From the NCBI RefSeq assembly GCF_025377685.1, contig NZ_JACEHK010000002.1, forward strand, positions 1-64,000: 64,000 nucleotides of DNA. Reading direction: 5' to 3'. The notes under the pieces are model-generated. The model saw only the letters and a list, made by a program, of their open reading frames with translations, made no database searches and was not told the DNA's origin. This DNA comes from Anaerobacillus sp. CMMVII (GTDB lineage Bacteria; Bacillota; Bacilli; Bacillales; Anaerobacillaceae). The position numbers and the translations under genes were made by a program. Shown piece by piece: positions 54,040 through 62,675 of the stretch. Each line of letters opens with the position of its first letter. Within the stretch, counting starts at the first letter, position 1.

Positions 54040-57000
54040 ATGTATTCACTAAAAGAAAATCAAAACTTTGAGATTGAACAATTTCAACAACGCCCGACAT
54101 TCTCTAGTTTTTTACCAGGGATCGCTGGCGTAGATGGAATTCCAATGTGGGTATTTTACGTAAATCGCGGCCAAGGAATTGCGAGCTTTGGGGTCCAAGA
54201 TAAAAATCATGCAATTATGGAATTTTTACCAGCCGATAAATCGTATCAGCTTGTCCAAGTCCAAGGATTTCGAACATTCATTAAGATTATTGAGAATGGC
54301 GAGACAACGTTTTTAGAGCCATTTTCGTCCCAATGTTACTCAGACGCGAAAGAAACAATGGTGATTTCCGAGAACAAACTCGCTCTAGAATACGTCAACA
54401 AAGCACACGGCATTAAGATGAGTGTAGAGTATTTTATTTTACCAGAGTCACCTGTGGCTGGCCTCGTTCGTCATGTGAAGTTCCAAAACTTATCCAATAA
54501 TGAAAAGCAAATTGAATTATTAGATGGACTACCGTCTGTATTTCCTAGTGGAGTTCCTAATGCTGCGTATAAGGAATTAGGAAATACGATTAAGAGCTGG
54601 TTTGATGTTTATAATCTTGAAAATGACATCCCTTTCTATAAATTAAGAGGAAGCATGGAAGACACGGCTGAAGTAAAAGAAGTACATCAAGGAAACTTCT
54701 TTATGAGCTTGATCTCTTACCGTGGTGAGGAAAAACGTTCGAAGCCAATTATTGATCGTGATATCATCTTTGGAACGGATACAACATTACAATTGCCTCA
54801 AAACTTTATGAAAGAGACGATCGAAGCGTTAATGGCTGAAGAAGGGCAGACAACGAATAAAGTGTCATGTGGTTTTACAGCGACTAAAGTGGAGTTAGAG
54901 CCGAATGAAGAACTAGAGATTTATACAGTTGTTGGTCATGCTAGTGAGCTTCAAACCGTTAATACGTATGTGAAAGAAGAAATTACAATATCACGGTTAC
55001 GCAACATGCAGAAGATTGCAGCGACCATTACTGATAAAATTACTAAACCGATTAAAAGCAAAACAGGCCAACCGCTCTTTGATGCATATAGTCGCCAAAG
55101 CTATTTAGATAATGGCCTTCGTGGTGGATTCCCGGTTGTGTTTGGAAATGACGAAACGCAAAGCTTGTATTATTTATATTCACGTAAGCATGGTGATTTA
55201 GAACGAGATTACAACTTCTTCTCACTTAGTCCTACTTACTATTCTCAAGGGAATGGGAATTATCGTGATATTAACCAAAATCGCCGTTGTGATGTCTTTT
55301 TTGAGCCAAAAGTAAAGGATTACAATGTTAAACTGTTTATGAATTTAATTCAACTAGATGGATACAATCCCCTTGGAGTGAAAGGTGTTAGGTTTTCAAT
55401 CAATTCGAGGTCGTTTGATTTTACTCCTTACGTACCAAAAGAAGCTGAAGAGAAAGTAAGGGAATTCTTCAATTCTTCTTACACGCCAGGAGAGCTTAAA
55501 CATTTCTTAGAGGATGAAAAAGTAACATTGTCGACGACCTTCGATGAGTTTTTAGCGGAAGTCTTGAGTGTTTCAGAACATTTATTCCAAGCCGAGTTCG
55601 GCGAAGGGTATTGGATGGACCACTGGACATATAACCTTGATTTAATTGAAAGTTATCTAGCGATTTATCCAGATAAAAAGGAAGAATTATATTTCAACAA
55701 AGAGTATCAGTACTTTGAGAGCCCAGCTAGAGTTAAGAAACGTGCTGATAAATATGTCATAAACAATGGTAAGTTGCGTCAGTACGGTGCGATTTACGAA
55801 GATAAACAAAAAGAGCATGAAGCTGCCCCAAATAATGGAGTAATGTGGATAAAAGAGAACCGTGGACAAGGTGATATTTATAAAACAACACTTTACTCTA
55901 AGCTATTTCTTCTCGGTCTCGTAAAAACAGCAACACTAGCTCCAATGGGACTAGGTGTAGAAATGGAAGCGGATAAACCTGGGTGGAACGATTCTTTAAA
56001 TGGTTTACCAGGAATGATTGGTGCGAGTACTTCAGAATTATTTGAAGTAAAACGTCTATTTGACCTTCTTTTAGAGGTAACTGATGAAGAGAAAGTAGCA
56101 CTGCCAATCGAAGCAGCTGATTTTCTAAGTGGCGTTATAAATGCAATTAAGAAAGTCGAAGTTTCAGCAATTAGTGAAGACGTGTATTGGCATGAGGTAG
56201 CGACACTAAGAGAGAACTACCGTGAGACAATATATCAAGGCATTAGTGGTGAAGAGTCTGTATACACGATAGAAGAAATGAAAGAAATCAGTCAAACCCT
56301 TAAGGCCAGAGTCGAGAAAGGAATTGAGCGAGTTCGTTCTTATAATGGAGAGCTTGTTCCTACGTACTTCTATTTTGAACCGAAGAACAGTTTAGATAAT
56401 GGAGTACCAGCGATTTCAGAGCTAGAGTGGACACCAAAAGCAGTAACACCGTTTCTTGAGGGGATTGTCAAATCATTAAAATTGACAGAAGACAGGCAGG
56501 AAGCGAAAAAGATTTATCATGCCGTTCGTGCTTCTGATATTTATGATAACAAGTTAGGTATGTACAAGACGTCGATGTCAATTCAAGAAGAGCCGAATGA
56601 GCTTGGACGTGCAAACGCATTTACCCCTGGATGGTTAGAGAACGAGTCGATCTTCTTGCATATGGAATATAAGTACTTGTTAGCGACACTTAAGTCAGGA
56701 TTAGCAGCGGAATTTTATGAGGATATGAAAACAGCGTTAATCCCATTCCTAGATCCAAAAGTATATGGAAGAAGTACGCTAGAGAATAGTTCGTTTATTG
56801 CAAGTAGTGCAAACCCTAATCCGAAGCTACACGGTCGTGGCTTTGTATCAAGGTTAAGTGGTTCAACGATTGAGTTTATGAATATGTGGTTTGTGATGAT
56901 GACAGGTGGTAAACCATTTAAGGTGGAGGGTGAAGAACTTGTTTGTCAACTGTCTCCAATCCTTCCAAGCTGGATGTTTACAGAAAACGGTGAAGTCTCT

Positions 57001-57207
57001 TGTACGTTCCTCGGAGCGTGTGAACTTACGTACGTAAACACTAAGAAGGTGGACACATTTGGAGATAACGCAGCCCTACCTGTACAATACACAATCACTT
57101 ATGGCAATGGAGAGAGTGTTACTCTCCAAGGTGACTCTGTAAGAGGAACCCATGCTGAAGATATTCGAAATGGTAAGATAACAAAAATTCAAGTTCAATT
57201 AGGTTAA
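54040..57207 (+). CDS. GH94-clan beta-oligoglucan phosphorylase (GH161/GH149-like)
   Basis: Cytoplasmic protein of 1055 residues, longer than cellobiose phosphorylases (about 800) and close to the length of GH149/GH161 beta-1,3-oligoglucan and 1,2-beta-oligoglucan phosphorylases. N-terminal beta-sandwich domains are followed by an (alpha/alpha)6 barrel with GNYRDINQNRRCDVFFEP (Asp410 is a candidate catalytic residue), FGEGYWMDHWTYNLDL, and KPGWNDSLNGLPGMIGAS. It has no signal peptide. With the wall-bound GH16 and GH1 genes, beta-1,3-glucan oligosaccharides are the most likely substrate. It starts at ATG behind TTTTGGGGG. The clan is certain; the exact family is inferred from length and context. 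Confidence 0.8.
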   Translation: MYSLKENQNFEIEQFQQRPTFSSFLPGIAGVDGIPMWVFYVNRGQGIASFGVQDKNHAIMEFLPADKSYQLVQVQGFRTFIKIIENGETTFLEPFSSQCYSDAKETMVISENKLALEYVNKAHGIKMSVEYFILPESPVAGLVRHVKFQNLSNNEKQIELLDGLPSVFPSGVPNAAYKELGNTIKSWFDVYNLENDIPFYKLRGSMEDTAEVKEVHQGNFFMSLISYRGEEKRSKPIIDRDIIFGTDTTLQLPQNFMKETIEALMAEEGQTTNKVSCGFTATKVELEPNEELEIYTVVGHASELQTVNTYVKEEITISRLRNMQKIAATITDKITKPIKSKTGQPLFDAYSRQSYLDNGLRGGFPVVFGNDETQSLYYLYSRKHGDLERDYNFFSLSPTYYSQGNGNYRDINQNRRCDVFFEPKVKDYNVKLFMNLIQLDGYNPLGVKGVRFSINSRSFDFTPYVPKEAEEKVREFFNSSYTPGELKHFLEDEKVTLSTTFDEFLAEVLSVSEHLFQAEFGEGYWMDHWTYNLDLIESYLAIYPDKKEELYFNKEYQYFESPARVKKRADKYVINNGKLRQYGAIYEDKQKEHEAAPNNGVMWIKENRGQGDIYKTTLYSKLFLLGLVKTATLAPMGLGVEMEADKPGWNDSLNGLPGMIGASTSELFEVKRLFDLLLEVTDEEKVALPIEAADFLSGVINAIKKVEVSAISEDVYWHEVATLRENYRETIYQGISGEESVYTIEEMKEISQTLKARVEKGIERVRSYNGELVPTYFYFEPKNSLDNGVPAISELEWTPKAVTPFLEGIVKSLKLTEDRQEAKKIYHAVRASDIYDNKLGMYKTSMSIQEEPNELGRANAFTPGWLENESIFLHMEYKYLLATLKSGLAAEFYEDMKTALIPFLDPKVYGRSTLENSSFIASSANPNPKLHGRGFVSRLSGSTIEFMNMWFVMMTGGKPFKVEGEELVCQLSPILPSWMFTENGEVSCTFLGACELTYVNTKKVDTFGDNAALPVQYTITYGNGESVTLQGDSVRGTHAEDIRNGKITKIQVQLG

Positions 57208-57304
57208 TTTCATAATTACCTTAATCAAGCTAGTAGTTACGAATACTTATATGTACCTACAATTTGAACTTATTAGTGAAAATAATGAATTCTGAAAATC
57301 ATTA
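57205..57304 (-). repeat. Palindromic interspersed repeat, copy D
   Basis: TAATTTCATAATTACCTTAA at one end, TTGAACTTATTAGTGAAAAT and AATGAATTCTGAAAATCATT at the other. Same family, reverse orientation, starting at the stop codon of the phosphorylase gene. Confidence 0.75.
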
Positions 57305-57330
57305 GCTTAGTTTTATTGAAACTGGGTGAT

Positions 57331-57366
57331 AGAAAGTAGGTAATGAACTTGCCTACTTTCTACTCT
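57331..57366 (+). terminator. Hairpin after phosphorylase gene
   Basis: 10-bp stem AGAAAGTAGG / CCTACTTTCT with an 11-base loop. Weak T content follows, so termination may be partial. Confidence 0.6.
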
Positions 57367-57374
57367 TCGATAAA

Positions 57375-57392
57375 ATCGAAAGCGCTTTCGAT
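57375..57392 (+). promoter_or_regulatory. Operator before GH16 gene
   Basis: ATCGAAAGCGCTTTCGAT, a perfect palindrome with the operator core of LacI regulator 2. It puts the secreted glucanase in the same regulon as the ABC operon. Confidence 0.85.
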
Positions 57393-57496
57393 TTTTAGTT
57401 TAAACATCCATGATTCTCACCCATATAACAATTTAGGTAATTAAGGAGGTGATTTACAACGTCATTCTTAATTTTTACCTGTTATTTTATTTTAGA

Positions 57497-57612
57497 GTGA
57501 ATTTCATAATTACCTTAAACGAGCTATATCCATCTAAATGCAGTTTCGAAAGCTTTATACGAAACGACATTTAATACTTATATAGTGAAAATGATGAATT
57601 ATGAAATTCATT
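57497..57612 (-). repeat. Palindromic interspersed repeat, copy E
   Basis: TGAATTTCATAATTACCTTA at the left and GATGAATTATGAAATTCATT at the right form near-perfect inverted ends of a 116-bp unit. It lies immediately before the GH16 ribosome site, so it is part of that leader RNA and could fold into a long stem there. Confidence 0.82.
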
Positions 57613-57633
57613 AAAATGGAGGGAAGTCAATTT

Positions 57634-60600
57634 ATGTTAAAGAAATCTATTAATATGTTCTTAGTATTTCTATTAATTCTTTCTAATTTTAGTATGGTTG
57701 TAGGTGCGAATGAAATGGATGAAGCACAAGATGACTGGACACTAGTTTGGTCTGATGAGTTTGAAGGAGATGAATTAGACGGAACGAAGTGGACTCGTGA
57801 TCTTGGTAATGGATTTTTTCAAGCTGATGGAACATTTATCCCAGGTTGGGGAAATGAAGAGTTACAATCGTATCAAGATGATAATGTAAGAGTTGAGAAT
57901 GGGAAATTGATCCTTGAAGGGCGTAAAGAAACTGTTACTGATCGTACAGGTACATATAATTACACTTCTGGGAAAGTTCACACCCAAGGCAAGTTCAGTC
58001 AAAAATATGGTAGATTTGAAGCGAGTATCAAGCTCCCTGAAGGACAAGGATATTGGCCAGCGTTTTGGATGATGCCTGAAGAGGACGTCTATGGTGGCTG
58101 GGCTGCTTCTGGAGAAATTGATATTATGGAGAACGCTGGTAGTCATCTAAATAAGATTGGTGGCGCAATTCATTACGGAGGCCAATGGCCAAATAATACG
58201 TATACAGCAAAAGATTATTATTTCCCAGATGGAAAAGACATTACTGATTTCAACTTATATGCTGTTGAGTGGGAGCCAGGGGAAATTCGTTGGTATGTAA
58301 ATGATGTTTTGTACCAAACAGTAAACAATTGGAGTTCTACTAGTAATGGAAATCCTGCGAAATTTTCATATCCAGCTCCTTTTGATCAAGAATTTTATAT
58401 TATTTTAAACCTAGCTATCGGGGGCTGGTATGGTGGGAACCCTAATGATACAACACCATTTCCTGGAGAAATGCTCGTCGATTATGTTCGTGTGTATGAA
58501 TTAACAGGGAGAGATTATCGTGAGCCGGTAGAGCCAGTATTTGCACCGGTGGAATTACCTGCTGATGCAAAAGTAGCAGTCGATGGAAACTATGTGTATG
58601 ACACAAACTATGAAAAAGGTTTCACAGTTTTAAGATCTGGTGAAGAAGAATGGAACAATACTTATTGGAATTTCTTAAATTTAAATGAGTTTAACGGGAC
58701 AGGTTCAGTTTCAGTTGATACGTTAAACGGCGATAAATTTGCAAAAGTTGACATCGCCAATGGTGGGAATCAAACTTATTCAATCCAATTAATTCAAAAC
58801 GTAACAATGGGTACAGGAAGATGGTACAAGTTAAGTTTTGACGCAAAATCCAACACTAACCGGAACATCAATGTAAAAATTGGTGGGGGAGCAGATCGTG
58901 GTTGGACAGCGTATTCTCCAAATATGGATTATTCTTTAACAAATGAAGTGCAATCGTATGAAATGGTATTCCAAATGCAACATGATACTGATCCTCGTGC
59001 ACGTCTTGAGTTTAACTTAGGTATTAACTCAAACCCTGTATGGATTGGTAATGTCGTAGTGGAAGAAGTAGACGCGTTAGATCCTTATAATGAAGATGCA
59101 GCGAAGCGTCCTTTGAGAGATGGAAACCATGTTTACAATGGTACATTCGATCAAGGTAGAATGGACCGTATGACGTATTGGAACTTCGATACAGAAGGAG
59201 CAATTGCAAAGGCTTCTGTTGACCCTGATACTAGAAAACTAGCTGTTGCAATTACTGACGGTGGTACTAGCGTTGATTCTATTAAACTAGTACAAAAAGG
59301 AATGAATCTTCTTCCAACTGATGAATATAAGTTAACGTTTGATGCTAAAGCAGGAGCAGCTAGAAATATCGAAGTTGCATTGCTGAGCAAAGATGGTAGC
59401 GTAAATTACTCGGGCAATCAAGTGATCTCGTTAACTACGAATATGGGAACAAAAGAAGCAACATTGGTTATGCCGAATGTACAAGACATTGAAGGACAAC
59501 TAGTATTCTTCTTAGGTGGAAATGCTAGTGATATAGTAATTGATAACTTAAAAATGGTTCGCACAACGAATAATAATGCTAGTGTTACAGTTGAGCAAGC
59601 TTTCCCATTGAAGAATGGTGACTTCTCAAGTGGTTTGAAACATTGGGACCAACATATTCACGGTGTTTATGAGCCATCTTCAGAAGCGACGTTTGATGTT
59701 GTAGATAGTACATTCAAAGCTAATATTATTAATACGGGTTGGGAGCCGTGGCATGTCCTATTAATGCAAAATGGGATGAAACTTTTAAGAAACCAAACGT
59801 ATGTAGTAGAGTTTGATGCGAAATCTACAGTAGATAGAAACATAGAAGTAGTATTAGAAAACGCAAGTTATCAACGATATTTTGCAGAAAAAGTAGAATT
59901 GACAAATGCCCTACAAACATATAAATATGAATTTGTAATGAGTAATGATGAGACAGTAGACTTGAAATTCTTATTAGGAAAAATTGTTGGTTCTGATGAT
60001 ATTGGCAATCATGAAGTAGTCATCGATAACGTAAAGCTTGAGGTTAAAGGTGAAAGAGAACGATATTTCCCATTAACAAATGGTGACTTCATTAATGGAA
60101 TAGAAGGTTGGCACAATCACGTTCAAGGTGTTTGGGAAGGACAATCAAGGGCTTCTTTTGGTGAAGAAGATGGAAAAGCTAAAATAACTGTCGATCACAC
60201 TGGAAATGATACTTGGCATGTACAGTTTTTCCAAGATAACATTACGTTAGAAGAAGGACTAACATATGTCATTCAATTTGATGGAAGTGCGTCAATCAAT
60301 AGAAATATTGAACTAATTGTTGAAAATGCAAGTTACCACCGTTATTTCTCAGAAGAAATCTCATTAACAACTCAGACTGAAACATATAAATATGAATTCG
60401 ATATGAATTCAACTGACGTAACTGCATTAAAATTTTTACTAGGTTCGGTAGGAGGCGTCATAGCTGATAGTCACGATATCTTCATTGATAATGTAAGACT
60501 AGAAGTAAAAGGTGCTCGTGAAGTATTAAATGGAAGTCAAGATGATGAAGAACCAACAGAACCTGCTAATCCAGATGATAAAGTGTGGAAAGAAGTTGGA

Positions 60601-61560
60601 GATAACTTAATCATTGATGGTACTTTCGATACGACAACTGAGTTTGGTAACCCAGGTAGTACCTTACCTTGGAATGTACACAACCAAGGTGTCCATGAAG
60701 AATGGGCAGGTCTTGCAGACTTTTCTGTAGTTGATGGTGTCTTACATGCAGAGATTAAGCAAGTTGGTTGGGACTGGTGGCATATTCAATTGCTACAAGC
60801 TGTTACGGTCCCAAGCGGAACGTATAAAATTGCCTTTGATATGCAATCAGACCATGAACGCCCTGTAAACGTAGAATTAGTAGGTTCAGGCACTGGAATT
60901 CAGAAATTTAATGTAGATGCTACGATGGAAACACATGAGGTCATTATTGAAGTGACTGAAACAGGAAATTATAGCCTTATGTTTGGATTAGGTAGAGAAG
61001 GCGCAGATCCAGAATTATCTACACCATACACAATTTTAATCGACAACGTAAGATTAGTAGAAGTTGAAGAAGTAGAGGGAACTGAACCAGGTGAAGAGCC
61101 AGGAGACGGTCAACCAGGTGAAGAGCCAGGAGACGGTCAACCAGGTGAAGAGCCAGGAGACGGTCAACCAGGTGAAGAGCCAGGAGACGGTCAACCAGGT
61201 GAAGAGCCAGGAGACGGTCAACCAGGTGAAGAGCCAGGAGACGGTCAACCAGGTGAAGAGCCAGGAGACGGTCAACCAGGTGAAGAGCCAGGAGACGGTC
61301 AACCAGGCGAAGAGCCAGGAGATGGTCAACCAGGTGAAGAGCCAGGAGACGGTCAACCAGGTGAAAAACCAAGAGACGATAAAAAAGGTGAAAAATCAAA
61401 AGACGATCAACCAGGTAAAGATCCAAAAACTAAAAAAGATACGGATAAGAAATTACCAAATACAGCGACAAATAGTTTTAACTTGTTACTAGTAGGTTTA
61501 ACGTTAATTATCCTAAGTGGAATCGCTCTCTTTGTGAAACGCAGAAGAAATTTGGCTTAA
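57634..61560 (+). CDS. Wall-anchored GH16 beta-glucanase with five binding modules
   Basis: Surface protein of about 1308 residues. Signal peptide (MLKKSINMFLVFLLILSNFS), GH16 catalytic domain (residues about 40-290) with the active site GEIDIMENAG (Glu161, Asp163, Glu166) of laminarinase-type enzymes, then five CBM4/9-like modules (about 320-485, 495-645, 655-805, 810-960, 985-1145). A linker follows with ten GEEPGDGQP repeats, then the sorting signal LPNTA, a hydrophobic helix and KRRR. It should cut beta-1,3(-1,4)-glucan at the cell surface. Start 57634 follows ATGGAGGG; an earlier ATG at 57601 lies inside a repeat. Confidence 0.92.
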   Translation: MLKKSINMFLVFLLILSNFSMVVGANEMDEAQDDWTLVWSDEFEGDELDGTKWTRDLGNGFFQADGTFIPGWGNEELQSYQDDNVRVENGKLILEGRKETVTDRTGTYNYTSGKVHTQGKFSQKYGRFEASIKLPEGQGYWPAFWMMPEEDVYGGWAASGEIDIMENAGSHLNKIGGAIHYGGQWPNNTYTAKDYYFPDGKDITDFNLYAVEWEPGEIRWYVNDVLYQTVNNWSSTSNGNPAKFSYPAPFDQEFYIILNLAIGGWYGGNPNDTTPFPGEMLVDYVRVYELTGRDYREPVEPVFAPVELPADAKVAVDGNYVYDTNYEKGFTVLRSGEEEWNNTYWNFLNLNEFNGTGSVSVDTLNGDKFAKVDIANGGNQTYSIQLIQNVTMGTGRWYKLSFDAKSNTNRNINVKIGGGADRGWTAYSPNMDYSLTNEVQSYEMVFQMQHDTDPRARLEFNLGINSNPVWIGNVVVEEVDALDPYNEDAAKRPLRDGNHVYNGTFDQGRMDRMTYWNFDTEGAIAKASVDPDTRKLAVAITDGGTSVDSIKLVQKGMNLLPTDEYKLTFDAKAGAARNIEVALLSKDGSVNYSGNQVISLTTNMGTKEATLVMPNVQDIEGQLVFFLGGNASDIVIDNLKMVRTTNNNASVTVEQAFPLKNGDFSSGLKHWDQHIHGVYEPSSEATFDVVDSTFKANIINTGWEPWHVLLMQNGMKLLRNQTYVVEFDAKSTVDRNIEVVLENASYQRYFAEKVELTNALQTYKYEFVMSNDETVDLKFLLGKIVGSDDIGNHEVVIDNVKLEVKGERERYFPLTNGDFINGIEGWHNHVQGVWEGQSRASFGEEDGKAKITVDHTGNDTWHVQFFQDNITLEEGLTYVIQFDGSASINRNIELIVENASYHRYFSEEISLTTQTETYKYEFDMNSTDVTALKFLLGSVGGVIADSHDIFIDNVRLEVKGAREVLNGSQDDEEPTEPANPDDKVWKEVGDNLIIDGTFDTTTEFGNPGSTLPWNVHNQGVHEEWAGLADFSVVDGVLHAEIKQVGWDWWHIQLLQAVTVPSGTYKIAFDMQSDHERPVNVELVGSGTGIQKFNVDATMETHEVIIEVTETGNYSLMFGLGREGADPELSTPYTILIDNVRLVEVEEVEGTEPGEEPGDGQPGEEPGDGQPGEEPGDGQPGEEPGDGQPGEEPGDGQPGEEPGDGQPGEEPGDGQPGEEPGDGQPGEEPGDGQPGEEPGDGQPGEKPRDDKKGEKSKDDQPGKDPKTKKDTDKKLPNTATNSFNLLLVGLTLIILSGIALFVKRRRNLA
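61090..61359 (+). repeat. Ten 27-bp tandem repeats in linker
   Basis: Ten almost identical units encoding GEEPGDGQP. Copies differ by only a few silent bases (one GGC for GGT, one GAT for GAC), which shows recent expansion or homogenisation. Three degraded units follow. Confidence 0.97.
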
Positions 61561-61804
61561 ATATTTTATGGTATTAAAGGTAAAAATGTCTGTTCTCCCA
61601 ATGAGTCAGACATTTTTGCATTTAATATTGGCAATCTTAGTTTTAAATTGTGTTCAATTTGTAAAAGTTAATCAAGACCATCATTGGTAGAACCTTTCAG
61701 AGGATTGATTTTGAGAACCTAGTTTCATTACAAGTAGCAATTTAACATTTGAAAATTAATCTGCAGACTTTGACTTACAAACTGCGGAATTAGGAGGTGA
61801 TTAG
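61561..61804 (+). other. Gap after GH16 gene with terminator
   Basis: No gene. AAAATGTCTG / CAGACATTTT (61586-61617) with TTGCATTT after it is a probable terminator for the GH16 gene. Confidence 0.7.
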
Positions 61805-62440
61805 ATGAAATCAGAAGGATTTGGTGGAAAGGTATATCAAGCTCTCGATTTATTTATGAAAATAGCTTATTTAAATTTATTATGGATTTTATTCACGGTG
61901 ATCGGATTAGTCATTTTGGGAGTCTTCCCTGCATCAGTAGCTTTACTTTCGATTATTAGAAAATGGCTAATGAAAGATACGGATATACCAATTTTTAAGA
62001 GTTTTTTCTTTGAATTTAAAAAGGAATTTATTCGTTCGAATATTTTTGGGTTTATTTTTATTTTTGCAGCTGCCATTTTATACACTAATTTTAGTTATAT
62101 ACTCCATGGCAGTGGCCCACTACAAAGCATTCTTATTATAGGGCTAATTATTAATGGGTTCATATTTTTAATAACATTCATCTATTTTTTCCCTGTATAC
62201 GTTCATTATAAGTTAAAGTTTCGTGAATATTTTAAGCATTCATTTCTCATGGGTTTGATAAATATCCATCACTTGTTATTGATATGTTTCCTTTTTTTCA
62301 TAATCTACCATCTCTTCATATACTTTCCCGTTTACGTGGGGTTATTTTTACCAAGTATGATTGGAATGACGGTTATGTCAATCACCTTAATTTCTTTTAA
62401 TAATTTTGAAAAGAAAAAAGCAAGATTAGAGAAGTCGTAA
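61805..62440 (+). CDS. DUF624 (YesL-like) membrane protein 2
   Basis: Membrane protein of 211 residues with about five hydrophobic segments, similar along its length to the protein encoded at 41540 (shared LWILFTVIGLVILGVFPASVAL and IRKWLM). It starts at ATG behind TAGGAGGTG. It follows the beta-glucan genes as the other copy follows the alpha-glucoside permeases, so each sugar locus has its own YesL-like protein. The role is unknown. Confidence 0.87.
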   Translation: MKSEGFGGKVYQALDLFMKIAYLNLLWILFTVIGLVILGVFPASVALLSIIRKWLMKDTDIPIFKSFFFEFKKEFIRSNIFGFIFIFAAAILYTNFSYILHGSGPLQSILIIGLIINGFIFLITFIYFFPVYVHYKLKFREYFKHSFLMGLINIHHLLLICFLFFIIYHLFIYFPVYVGLFLPSMIGMTVMSITLISFNNFEKKKARLEKS

Positions 62441-62466
62441 TTGGTGGGGACCATGCTATTCTGTTT

Positions 62467-62650
62467 TAATGATAGGCTATTTTCGTAAACTTTGTGGCTT
62501 TTAGGTCGTTTGAGAATAAATAAGCCTTTTGGGACAAATTTATTTATTCTCAAAAGCTTCACGCAAAGCGTGAAGAACCAAGCATTCGCTTGGTTACGAC
62601 CTAAAAGCTAATAGCAACGAAGAGAGTCTTTAGAAAAGAACGTAATGATA
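62467..62650 (+). mobile_element. ISL3-like MITE, 168 bp, with 8-bp target duplication
   Basis: Element 62475-62642 begins GGCTATTTTCGTAAACTTTG and contains the AACCAAGCATTCGCTTGGTT hairpin flanked by AGGTCGT / ACGACCT, as in the copy at 22671. Two extra nested hairpins (TGAGAATAAAT / ATTTATTCTCA and CTTCACG / CGTGAAG) make it longer. It is flanked by TAATGATA at 62467-62474 and 62643-62650. The right end is eroded. Confidence 0.8.
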
Positions 62651-62675
62651 ATAAAGAAGTGTGAGGATACATGTG

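Noticed and set aside
61090-61359. CRISPR array
   Set aside because: Repeats are directly adjacent without unique spacers and encode a protein linker.
61019-61492. Long open frames on both strands through the 27-bp repeats
   Set aside because: A repeat unit that is a multiple of three keeps every stop-free frame open. Only the frame continuous with the GH16 protein has a start, domains and an anchor.
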